A stretch of 64,000 nt of DNA. It comes from Scortum barcoo (taxonomy: Eukaryota; Chordata; Actinopteri; Centrarchiformes; Terapontidae). Of this stretch, positions 1-12,396 are shown in pieces (within the stretch, counting starts at the first letter, position 1; every line of letters starts with the position of its first letter). The notes beneath the pieces were generated by a model. That model did no database searches. It was not told the DNA's origin and saw only the letters and a program-made list of their open reading frames with translations. The stretch is from positions 15,315,501 to 15,379,500 of the forward strand of contig CM041553.1 in assembly GCA_023238725.1 (NCBI GenBank), given 5' to 3'. A program made the translations under genes and the position numbers.

Positions 1-3000
1 GGTTGGTGAACTTCAACCTGTCCCAGCTGTGACAGAACATCAGAGGGGACAAAGCCCCGCAGCCTCCATCCAGTCAACCACAGGCCGGGCACATGGGAAC
101 CATATGCAGACAGACATGACACAGACACTGACCTCAGTACCAGACGAGAGTGCGACGTCTGAACCAGGGGCTTGTTTGTGATAGTAGCTTTGTTGTAAGG
201 GTGCAAACGGCTATACAGCTTACGTCGCCGTCATAAAGTCTAGGAACATTTTCTGTGCAGTTTCATTAGAGATAATATCACAGTCTAAGGATTTAAATAA
301 ATGAGGTAAAACATAACATCTCCTGAATTTCAGTGCAATGCCAGTGACTTTAAATATATGTTGAACAATTGTTTATTATGAGTTGGCATGAGCCATGACC
401 ATGTCTATATTTCATATCTTGTGCACATGTATAGTATACATGTCTTTTACTGGGGGGAACTGAGTGTTAAGGAATCTGATACCAACATGTTATTTAAATT
501 TTGTTTGTCACTGTCATTTGCTATTTCTTCAAGATCAATTTTTTTGTTTTGTTTTGTTTTGTTTTTTTAATCCAGAAATTTACTCAGTTGGGTTTGCAAA
601 AATGCGCAAAGACAATGCAACATACCAAAAAAAACACACAAAACAACAGGTATTAAACTGAGCTTTCACAGGATTAGACATGAATCTCTTTCGGTGAAAA
701 TGGGAAAATAATCTTCCGAGCGCAGACCTGAATATACAAACTTGCAAAACTGAGTTTTCAAGCTCAAACTAGATGAACAAGCTTATAAACTAAAGATAAA
801 AACCTCAACACACGAGCATGTCTTCACAATTTCATTTATCACAGGTTTAATATTAATATAATAATGTCACTATCTGGCAGCTGTGCATATGGCAAACAAA
901 TTTACCTGCAGTTTTTTCCTGCAGCTCAAAACACTGATTAAACAAAAAAACAAAAGAAAAGTCAGTTTAAGTCAAAGCCAAACCCTCATGCAAAGGCTTG
1001 CACTCATTACACATACACACACACACACACAGTTTGTGGTGGATTGCAGTGGACTCTTTAGCGGCTGGTTGCGTCCCCTCATGTTACTGACAGCTCCTAA
1101 TGGCAGTGGGAGACCTTGCGTAATTAGGAGACCGTACGCCTGCCATGACGCCTGTCTTTCAGAAGCCAATTCCCCCTGATGTTTCCCTATGCCACCGCCG
1201 CCTCCTGCCCACACGCACTCATCACTCTTCCACCTCTTTTTCTCCTCACTGCCCCCTGAATGGCTGCCGTCTGCTCTCCCTGGCGCAGTGCCCCCGGTGG
1301 CAGCATGTGTGTGGTGTATCCCTGTGTATCTGTACCTGTGGGAGGTAATTATCGAGATGAGCAGCATGAGGGAGGAGGGCCTGGTGTGTTTTAGAGAGTG
1401 TGTATGTAGAAGGGATGTATCACGGCGGTGTACTGTATCTGGATGCCCAAACTTAGACGTGGCCTATCAGGGGCTCCCCGCACCAAGCAGGAGATACATG
1501 TTTATACTTCCTTCATTTCTTCCTTTAGTCATTTCAGCCTCTTTTTGACAGCCTTCACAGTATATTTCCTTTTCTTTTGTCCCTCATTCCCTCAGTTTCT
1601 CTTTCACCCGGCTATGCACCCCTCTCCTTCTCCATCTGTTTGGTCTTTCACCGCTAATGTCCCCTTAATTTTAAAATTTTCTGCTGATTTGAGCCATTAA
1701 CCGAGATGTACTTTCACACCTCCATCCACAGGGCATCGAGGTTTCAACACTCAACTCACCAATCAAATTTAATGAATCCCAAACCGCCAATGCGCGCCAA
1801 ATGACACAGGCGACAACTATGCATTACATCTAAATATCTCTTAATAATTCTGCCCTTACGACCAGCATCAAGTGGCTCCACCAAGATTAGGTAATGCCTG
1901 AGCCAAGGAGAGATTGAAACGGCAGAGAGGGAATAAGAGAGTAGTAATTATTCTCATCTTATGGGTGCTCTGAGTCAGGGCCGTGGGTTTGCGATGCCTC
2001 ACGAGCGAGGAGTTGAAGAGTCGGAGAGCCATTTGTGAATGAGTGGAGTTGCATGCATTTGCGGGCCAGCATGTCAACAAAGGAAGCAAACAGCGAGATA
2101 CCTGAGAACGCCGAGACACCTTAAGCAAGGCATTTATGAACGTGGTCTATCGCTATGTTATCATTTGTCTCCACACTTCATGCATATACATGATAAATCT
2201 TTGAAAAATTAAGGTCATTGGAGTGATTAATTTTCCTCTACAGGGGCTGATGATGTGGTGATAATAGAGCGGGTTTGTGGTCTTCGGTCAGCAGCCACTG
2301 GTCCTGAAGGAGAGAGATATAACCTTTGTCTCAGGGACGGCAGATATACGAGCCAGGCGAGCGCCAAGGATTATACACCGAGGTCCTCGCCGGGAGATGG
2401 AGAGGGGGGGTGGTGGGAGCCTGTGACCGTAGAATAATTTCAGTCTCTCTCTCCCTTGAGACCACACGCTGTCTGAGCAAAACCACCGCCACCCCTCCAC
2501 TCCCCTTCGCCTACTCTTCCTGCCCCCCTCCCACCCGAACCCCCCCTACACTTCTTCCCTCCACCTCTCCCGCCAATCCCCTAACTGCCTGCTGATGCCG
2601 GATGTCTCTTCTTCTCCTCCTCAACGTAGTGGGGAGAGAGGCAGGGGGGTGGTTGTAGGGGATTGTAGGTGGTGGTGGAGGGGAGAGAGACAGAAACTAG
2701 AGTCAGGTTCCTGTGCTGCTGCAGCTAAGTGCTGCAGCAAATCATCCCCGCATTAGGAATATGGGCAATTAGCACTGTGGCACATCCCTCCAGACACACT
2801 TGCGCCTACACGCCCGCACACACACACGCGTGCAAGCAGGCATGCACCAACAAAAATATGAAGCTCCACATCTGCATTTAGATGCAAAGCAGAAGAATGT
2901 ATTTGTTACGCTGCCTCTCATGAGATGATCTTTTTTCGTTTTCACAACATTTAATGGCAAGAATTATCACTGGATTTTTTGGTTTTCATTGATATTAGAC

Positions 3001-3606
3001 TATAGCACTCAAACTGAACACTACTACAGCTGTAAAAAGCCTTTAAATAAGGCAGTTCAAATCACAGACAGCATGCTTACCACTTTCGATAAACATCCCT
3101 AAACAATAAATCCATCCTCAGCATTCAGGTGTACGGAGGAGGATGCAGAGCGGGAGTTGCCGTTCCACCTTAAGAAAGGTACCTTAAAAGATTATCTCGG
3201 TTATTTCACCGCCACTGAGCCGGCACTAATAGTCCAAGGCAGATATTGAAGAGCAGCGCAGGGCCGCAGAGATCTATTAGAAATTCCCATCTACGCGCCT
3301 CATACATATTGATTTCTGACACCAAGCAGCAATGAAAGGCCCAGGGGAATAATATATTTAGCAGGGTTTGCAGTGAGGAGGTCACAGAGTGCATAAAGAT
3401 TAGCTGCACAGACCCCTGACAGGACGATGTGTGAGCCCAAATTGTAGACAGACAGGCACGCACTTGCGCACACAGCCAGACACACAAACATGCATGCACT
3501 CACACGTGCACACACACACACACACACACACACATTTATTCATACTGTATATAGAAACACATTTCAAGTGTAAAGCTTTTGTGTATTTTCTTGATGTTGG
3601 AACGGG

Positions 3607-3682
<76 letters not shown>

Positions 3683-6600
3683 TATATATAGATAGATATA
3701 TATACATACATATATATACACATATATATATATATATGTATGTATATATATATATATATATATATTACATACACAATTCAACCTTTTGTTAATAATAAAT
3801 GTTAATAAATGTTAATTTATTATGCCAATATTCAACACTGATTTTATGTTTCTTATCAACAACTACAAGGGGTTTTAGTGGGGCCTGTTTACTACTGCTG
3901 AAATGCATGCAGTGGGGTTAGTGGAGGGCAGACATATACATGAGGTGGACACAAAAACAGAAACACCTATACAGTCCAACACCATGCAGTACAATAGACC
4001 AGTTATGTATATTAGCTTTGTGAAGCTTTTAAAGGGAAACTATGATTTATTAAAAGATTTGTTTTACTTCATCATCTCTAACCATCAGTTTAATGGTTTT
4101 GATAACACAGCGACATCACTGTTGTCAGATGGATTTATATTAACCATGGATACATGGATAGAAAACCATCCAAGACAATAGGTTGTTTTATTTTATTGTT
4201 TATTTACCCCAACTAAATAGTATGGTTACAAACTCATATTGTCTTCTTTTTTAACTTACATATCAGTATTTGTTACTGATTATTAACAATGTGTATCTTC
4301 ACATTTTTATTTCATATGCTTATTGTGTTATATATCTACCAATAAGTTAATAACAGTTTTAGGTAAAGTAAAACTTCATGTGTCAGTCAACACTGGGTCA
4401 AAACAATCCATTGGCACTGCATAGTTCATGCATGTACAGTGCAATACTGAGCCAAACCTGGTGAGTTTTGGACTCTTATTTCAAAATAAAAGCATGTGTG
4501 TGCATAACTATGCCAAGTATGGTGGGTCAAAAAACTGTGGTGGATATCAAAGATGGTTTTGGTTGTAATTTACCATTTACTGTTTCCCCTCCAGACTAAT
4601 TTGTCTAACCTGGGGTTTGTTTTCAACTTCCAAGATTGTCTCAGTGCTTGTTGCCCCATTTGGACCTATTTTTAGCCATTTATTGGCGCTGCGGCCAGTG
4701 ATTTTAACCATTTGCTGGGATGAGCACAATTTTAAAGTAACAGATAAATACAACCAAGTTGTAATAAACTGTAATATTAATTAGATGTTTGTTGTTGACA
4801 CTGTGTTAAAGATAAAATATTTCAGCGCACTATTTTTCTCTACACATTATTTTTGAGTGGCTCCCCTGTCTGTGCCTATCTCCTCCCTCCAGCATTGTGG
4901 TCTTGGTTGGAGTCGTGCGTTGTTGGAGCGGAGGTAGTGTCGGTGGTGGTGGTTGTGTGGTTGGGGTGACCGGAGTGATTCTGTGATGAGCTTGTCCAGG
5001 TGAAAGGGTAATTGCTTCAACGGGGATCAGACCGCCGAGAGCGAGGTTGCGACCAGCGAGAGGGAGGGCTCGACTCCTCCGCAAGAGCACTTAACACCGC
5101 CTCCCCATCCATCCTCCACACCCCTCCCTGCTCTCACCTAGCTTCTAGCTCCTGCATGCCCAATACCATTGCCATCACTGCCTCTTCTTCTTTCTATTTT
5201 TTTTTTTTTTTACTCTGCCCTCCTCTTTCCCCTCCTCCTTCAAAGCACCACTCGGCAGCCTCTTCAGAAATTACAATCGCTCAGGGTTTAGGCAATTTGA
5301 CCAAATGCAGGGCCTGTATGTAAGGATTGGGAAGGGAAGGAGGGGGCGTTTGGGACTGCAGGGCGAGCCTTGGGGGGGATTGGAATGAAATTACCAATTC
5401 AATGGCTGAAGCGCCGCACGATAGTGGCAAACCGTGGACATAAAATGAGGATTATCCGATTTTAGGAGGGGGCGAAAAGTGCCACAAAGAGTCTCAAGTC
5501 CACGAGAACTGACGCCCCCAAGTTTGCTTTGACAATTGTTTAAACCAAAATCTAAATTTTTTTGCCAAACCCACTCATTGTTTTGGTGAAAAACGCTGAG
5601 ATTTGTGGAAATAATGCTCTTTAAGCATCTTATTCATCTTCAAATCACAGAGAGTGTATCACTGTTGTTAAATTGTTGTGGGGAAGTGAGTAGGCAGAGG
5701 AAAAATATGTCTTTCTGGCTGATGACATTTGCTCATTTCAGGAAGAAATACAAAACAAAGACGGAGCTGGTTTGATACACTGCCTCGCCACGATACCAGA
5801 GAGTTTCCGCAATTCAAAAACGATGGAAATAACAGGTGAGGGTAAGATGAGAAAAATGATGAATGCCGATTTTACAGTGTTAAAAAACACTGGATACAAT
5901 TGCACGCAAAGAGACGTAATATACAGTACCAGGGGTCATAAATGCCTTGAGGAAAACTCCTCCCCTGTGCCATTTGAAACACTGGAGAAGGTATTCAGTG
6001 AGCACTGCCTGCTCTAAGGAAAAAACCTGATTTCCCACTCCATCATGGGCTGAATGGAAGGCTTTGGGCTGACAGTCCATTTCAGAGTTTTCCATCTCAC
6101 TTTGGTATAATAAAAAACCTGAAAGGAGAAATGCTTGAATCACATATGTGCAAAACCATCTCAGTATCCTCGCGTCTTGCTGATTATTGGAGAAAGAAGA
6201 TCACAGATATTTTTTTGCAATCCCCGCCTCAGTTTTTAACATCTTTACATTGATGCACAGTTGCAACAATAAACCGTGGAGTTGTCTGAAAGCACCGAGG
6301 AACACCTAAATACATTTTTGTCACTTGTGATTACCTGTCAGGGCAAAGTACGACAGGCTGATGAGGCCAGCCTTGATGACAAGCCGCACAGTTCGGATGA
6401 CGTGAAAAAACAAGCATAAGCTAATCCCGATGCAAACCGGTGAATTTGATGAATCGCAATCATTCTCTGTGCCGTGATGAATGGCGATGATGCTAACTAC
6501 GACCATTCATCAACCCAACATCAGTTATCCTAAGGTGGCTTAATGTTTCATCCACTCAGACCTCAGACAGAGCGGACAGCCATCCCTCATCACTGCCGAC

Positions 6601-8433
6601 TGCAAGAGCTCCACACACATTTCAATCTTGTCTTGTCATCTCCCCCTCAGGCGCAGACACCCTCCCTCAAAATCATCATTTTTATCAGCCCCAGTAAACC
6701 TTGGACCCTGGACAGCACTGAAGATGCAGATTTTTATGGACTAGAGAAAAATAAAAATCAGTCCAGCTAAGCGAGCCTGGCCTGTTTGTTTATGTGTATG
6801 TATGTGTGTGTGTTTTGTGTGTATTTTTTTGGTGGGAGCAGTAATGGGGACAGCCAAGACGGGGCTGAAGGGGTAGCTGCAATGACAGGAGGTCTTTCAG
6901 CATGTTGGTTACAGTAAATTAGCATTCGAGCTGCACCGCACGTTTAGCACTTTGCGATTGGGTTCAGCAGAGGCCTCGCCCAGACTGTCCCTGGGGGAAA
7001 TGTCGGCAGCAGTACAGTGGCACGATGGGCGGGACCGGGCTGTCAAAATTAGATAATAAAGCACCACGGTGCTGGCGGATAAATGTGTGTGAGAGGGCAT
7101 CCATCTTGCAAGCGTGTTGCTGAAGAGGATGCTGCAAGCTAAATGACAGTGAGGGCTGGTGTGTGTGTGTGTGTGTGTGTACATGCATGAGATGACTGTA
7201 GGGAACCAATGAGAGGCCAACTTTTCTTCGCAGCTCAGCTTAGTCCTCTATAAAATCTCATATAAAGAATTATGATTCAAGTGTTTATGTAGAAGGGAAG
7301 GCGGACAAGAAAGAGAAGGGGAGGGTGGGTGTAGAATTGGAGAACCGATGAGGTGGAGAAGAAGAAAAAGAAAGACGAGGGAAGAGCGACATCGAGAGAG
7401 AGAGCGAGAGAAATGGAGGAAGGAAATTAAATGTCGGCCGGGCACTTAACCTTTCCCTAATAATGTGTGGCCTGCTGAACCAGCAGAGTCCCTGATGTTT
7501 TATCAATACTCCTAATTAATGTGCAGCTGCCATATGTTTGACAGTATTTATACAATATGGCTGAGTAATGCAATCAATAATATTCATATTCATATTATAT
7601 ATCCCTCTCCCTTTAAAATGTGGATGCATTTTTACCACTTTAGCAGTCGTGGCAAAGTAGAGGGATAAGTTCAGTGATATTCTTTATTTTACTCATTGTC
7701 AACCACTCCCATGAAAAGACCAAAACCAACACTAAATTGATCCCACTATCAAGTGCTGTCTTGTCACTTCATTTATTCCTCTCTGCTATAGACCTCCACT
7801 GTTGTCCAAAAATCAACAGAAAACACATAAATGAGCCACTCCATTGCACTGGTTAGCATCTTCATTACATCTGTAGTTTTATTTTGACCGTCCTGTTGCT
7901 GTGAATACTCAAAAGAGCACCAAATGTGTATTAATCCACCGGTGTAAACAGTTGACTGTCTGACAAACATTTGCTTAAAATGACAGTGCCCAGGTGTTGC
8001 AGGAGATTACTATCTTAATAAAACTATCTACATTTGTGACCAATTTTTAAATATAATATATTAAGAACAAAAGGGCTGATTGCCACAGATAAGGTGGGTC
8101 AGAAAGTATTGAGAGACAGACTAATGCATTGTTGGTGTTGATGTCTTTCCTAGGATTTGTTGGCAGTAAGCAAAATATACGCTATTGCCACCTCTGAGTG
8201 GTTGAAATTTCATGACTAATGACCTCAGAAGTTCTGACTATCAGAACCTTTAAACTCTGACTTGAAGCAGAAAAGTTATCATTTAATGTTTAACTTTGTA
8301 TTGAGTATAATTATCTTCTTCTTTGGTTCTTTGTGTGTACCGCTGAACTTTGAGTAACACCCCTAAACTGTAGATCAGCCGCCTTCCCTAACACAATGAC
8401 TGGTCAATATATCACATGCACGTGCTGAATGAT
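1..8433. other. Gene desert, left part
   Basis: No reading frame with homology. Contains the compound microsatellite at 3.6 kb, several CA/GT runs, and pyrimidine-rich tracts near 2460-2600 and 5160-5250. The better-structured, TAATTA-containing stretch at about 7425-7570 could be a noncoding control element. Confidence 0.5.
3607..3767. repeat. Compound TA/CA/TAGA microsatellite
   Basis: About 160 bases of TA repeats broken by CA, GATA and TACA units. It creates the open TATA-coded frames on both strands, which are not genes. A CA run at 3509-3533 lies just upstream. Confidence 0.95.
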
Positions 8434-8673
8434 GTAATGTAAAGGACATGACCAAAGGGTTCAGACACATTTCCTCAATATCCTTAATCAATCATTAATA
8501 TAACTGCTTGCTCACTGAAGGTAACTATTGGCTGATTGTTGTTATGTATAAAAAAACGTGATGTGGATGCACTCCTCATCGATTCCTCTGCATTCGTTGA
8601 CTGTCACTTTGTTGGTTTCGATTGTTTTGCACAGAAGCTGAAATAAATATACAAAGACATTTCTTCTTTGTCA
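8434..8673 (+). mobile_element. LTR-like sequence (possible solo LTR)
   Basis: An ATTGG (inverted CCAAT) at 8527-8531, a TATA box TATAAAAAAA at 8547-8556, an AATAAA at 8642-8647 about 95 bases on, and a ...TTTGTCA end at 8673 are spaced as in a retrotransposon LTR. The left boundary is uncertain and no target-site duplication was found. No retroelement genes adjoin it. Confidence 0.3.
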
Positions 8674-11600
8674 GTTTCCCATTTTTTGGTCAATATTCCT
8701 CCACATGACTAAAGAAGACCTTCTCCAGCAAAAAAAAAAAAACTTCCGTTTTCATCATCAGATTTTTGTATTCTCAGTCCCTTCATCCCAATAAATGATT
8801 TTGGGAAAGTAGCTTTGAGTCCAAATCTGAGACTATATTGGTACTCCTCTTTAGATTTCTTTCTCTGCGTAAATAGAAGCTATCTTTATAGTCCTTCACA
8901 TGTATCTAGTCCACAGAGACACTTTACAAATAGAGATATCTTTGACTAAATCATCCGTCGTTCATTCTCCTTGGTGTACATTGTGCTTGCCATTGTGAGC
9001 GGCGCCGCTGCCTCTTGATTAATTGCTTTTTCCGATAGGTGCTGCTAATGGTTCTTTAATTGCTCTGACTTCCTCTCCGAGCTTCCAGGATTTCTACTCC
9101 TGTTCTTTACACTGCAGGAAATAGACGTTTCCACATGGACGTACATAAACTGAATTGATTTTGTGAAAGCCCAGCCTTTAGCCAGTAGGAATCCTATATC
9201 TGTTCCCATGTTTAGAGGGGGAATATGCAGCAGGCCACAAACTTTATCTTATCTGGAGGTCCATTGCTGTCATAAGGCAGAGAGAAGGGAGAAGCATGGC
9301 AGGACATGGTGGTCATCTATCACCAGCTTGAAACTATTACCTACACAGGAGTAAATGCAACAGTAGAATCAGCTATTACAAACACCTATTGGTATTAAAA
9401 GTTAATTATAAGAGCTGGCAATAATCCACCAACAATTAAATTGAGGGTAAAAAGGTCAAATTAAGGGTAAAATATCCATCATGCGGCATGCTAATCTACA
9501 GGTGTTGCAGCACATAACAGCCTGATTCCTCCTCCTCCTCTGGTATTGATTGCCATGTGGGGAGATATTGGAAATCATTAACAAGCAGGCTTGTGGTATC
9601 AGGTGTATACAACTGCTGCAAACAAGCTCAGTGTGGGATCAGACATGCGAGGGGCTCTATCATAATCTGGACAGAACTCATTAATACTGTGGGATAAAAG
9701 AAGAGAATATGTTGTTCGTGTGCATAGCTTTAAATTGTATGGGTATGGTCACGTATGCAGGCATGTACGTGTCTATGAATGCGAGCAATAAAAGCCAGAG
9801 ATCCATGCAGGCTGTGCAGCTGTCCATTATTGACCTTAGGAAACAAGTCAGCGGTCGTTCTGGGTGTGACAAAGTCACACTAGGAAAACAGGAAAAACAA
9901 CTGTGGCTCAGCAAATTTTAGGGATTTTGTCTGTAGAGCTTCTACTGTACCTTTTTTTTTTTGGCTCTACCCAAGCTGTGAAAACTGTAAAATAATAAAC
10001 TGTCCTCACATTGCTCGCTGACACAGGCTGTTTTACCTGTTTTTTAATATCTACTTACTGTGGAATTAGTCTGTGGCTCAACAATAACAGCTATTGTACC
10101 ATAGTTTGAGTGAAGGACTGTGCATATTCAGTTTAACACCACGATCGAGTCTGTCTGTCGTTGCATTTTCAGCAACACCAGACTGTTCCCGACGTCTTCA
10201 AGAGTTTGAACAAATAAGAACATTAATCCTAAACTGAGCCTATCGTACAGCTAACATTGTTCCATTCATTCACCGTGCCTCCGCTGCCTCATTTTAGTGA
10301 TGAACTAACGAGTAACTCAGTCGCGCTGTCTTACATTCATTCAGACTTTGTCCATCTGTAGGGTTGAATCCAGTGTGCTTCCAAACATTGCTTCTCAGAT
10401 GGTTTGGTGCCGTGATTGTCCATTGAGCACGCCTTGCTAGTTTTCTCCATTTTGCGATGACAAAGAGAACAACAGTGGGCATGCAACTGATCGACGGTGA
10501 ATTTTATGAACACTCCCCTCTGAGCAAAATTGCATGACATGACACTCAAGCACTGTGACCTTTGGTCTTTTGGGGTTTCGGACCTTGTAAAGGTAGTTGG
10601 AATTTCTAATATAATGTGATGGTTCTGGATAACCTCCGAAAAAAGTAAATGGAGTCATCATTTGTTTTGTTTTTTTTAAGAAAGCAAAGGTTAATTATCA
10701 CGTTGATTTACAAGATGTTACAATACAAGCCAGGTAAAAAAAAAAAATCATCATTCACTTCAATGAGGCCACTGCGTTATCACAGCAGGGTTCAAAACTC
10801 AGAGAGCTTCATTAAAATAAAACGCAAGACAATGGCTGGAGTAAAATTATTGTCTGCAGTAACAAATACGTTGATGAATAAGTCAAACTGAACTTCGTGG
10901 ACTGTATTTTATCTGCTCTCCTGCACTAACAGTGGACACTTGGGTTGTTTTTTGTTTTTTTTTTTCTTTACCAAATATTATTGTCAGTCTGAATGCCCAC
11001 TTAGTTTGACAACAGAATAATACAAAGTAGACACTGTTAATTAAAAATACCACATAACTAGTAAAAAAAACTGCGTCCACACTGTGTGGGTAGGTACAGT
11101 TCTATTCAAATAAGAGATTTTAGACATCAGTCTTGCTGTCACATGGCAAAATAGTTTGGTTTGACAAACTAATTGTGTAATGTTATGTAAAGATCAAATT
11201 CTGTCTTTAGGTATTTAGAAAATTAACACACCATAAATCACATCTAATCACCATCTTTGATATTTATGCACAATTTCAAAGATATTTGTTCTAATAATAT
11301 GTTTCCAAACTTGATTTTGTGTATATCTGCAAACCATTAACAACAAACTAGGACACAACCCTGTAAAATAAGGGGAGCAAGCAATAAATCCTCTATTTTT
11401 CAGCGGCCACAGTGCCGGTGGTCGTTCATTTCTTCATTTCATTTTCCATCTTTTTTTTTTTTTTGTAACAAGGAAGGTTCGGGTGGGCATATCGTTAATA
11501 ACGGAATAGTGATTCATCATTTAATTATGATTTGACAAATGCTTGCGCCTTCCCCATTCTCGGCATCCTCCTCCCTTTCAATTCTCCGCTCTGCCAAACT

Positions 11601-11894
11601 GTCACGCACTCCCCCCGTGGGATTAATTCGAGCTGTCTGTCTTTGTGAGGCTGCCGGCGCTCTCGGGGCGGCGGGTGCACGACACTGTCAATGAACAGAG
11701 AGCCTGACACTTCCAGGGAGCCGCACACAGACGCACGCTCCCCGCTCCCCTTGTTATTGTTTTCACCTTAACCCCTTCCTTGCTTGCTTCCCCGCCTTGC
11801 CTTGCCTTTCCTTGCCTGAGTACGTGTGTGTGTGTGCACCTTCATCCCCTCCCATCTCCTCTCCTCTGTCTGCTTCTCCTGCTTTTTTTTGCCC

Positions 11895-11920
11895 CTGTCT
11901 CTCTCTCTCTCTCTCTCTCT
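11895..11920. repeat. CT dinucleotide microsatellite in a pyrimidine-rich tract
   Basis: CT repeat inside a strongly pyrimidine-biased stretch (about 11775-12000). A second CT-rich tract with a T run lies at 12583-12665. Confidence 0.9.
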
Positions 11921-12347
11921 TCCGTCTCTCTCCTCTTTCCTGTCTGTCGCTCCTCATCCTCCCTCCCACCCAGCCAGCCTCTCTCCTCCTCTCTCAGCCC
12001 TCACGGAGAGAGGGACAGCAGCATCAGGAGGAAATATCACACAAAGGAAACGGTGGTGGAAGGGCAGTTTGAACAGAAAGGGTGGGAGTGGGAGGTTGGG
12101 GGGGGTTAGGAGTCATGTAAATCAATTCGAATGTTTCTCCGCTCACGTGTGAAAAAGTTCAGAGAGAGACTGTGCACATTTTTTATGACTTGGTAACCAG
12201 CCTTGGTTAAAACACGATGGGAAAACTCGTTTTAAACCACGTCGAGCCTCCTGGTGGCAAGTGATGCTAATGGGTGGCCATTAAAACAAGGTATGTTTGA
12301 GTTGAACTGGGCCGCCTGTGTAGCCAAATCCAGCAAGGCCTTAGCCC

Positions 12348-12396
12348 CAGCTGGAGAGATAAGGTTTAATACCAGGCACAGGGCCCAGCCTTATCT
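12348..12396. promoter_or_regulatory. E-box plus inverted GATA-site pair
   Basis: CAGCTG at 12348-12353, AGATAAGG at 12357-12364 and its inverse CCTTATCT at 12389-12396. The two GATA sites face each other 24 bases apart. Motif clustering of this kind is seen in blood-cell enhancers; function is inferred. Confidence 0.3.

Noticed and set aside
3400..3781. Long tyrosine/isoleucine-rich frames on both strands
   Set aside because: They are translations of the TA and CA microsatellites.
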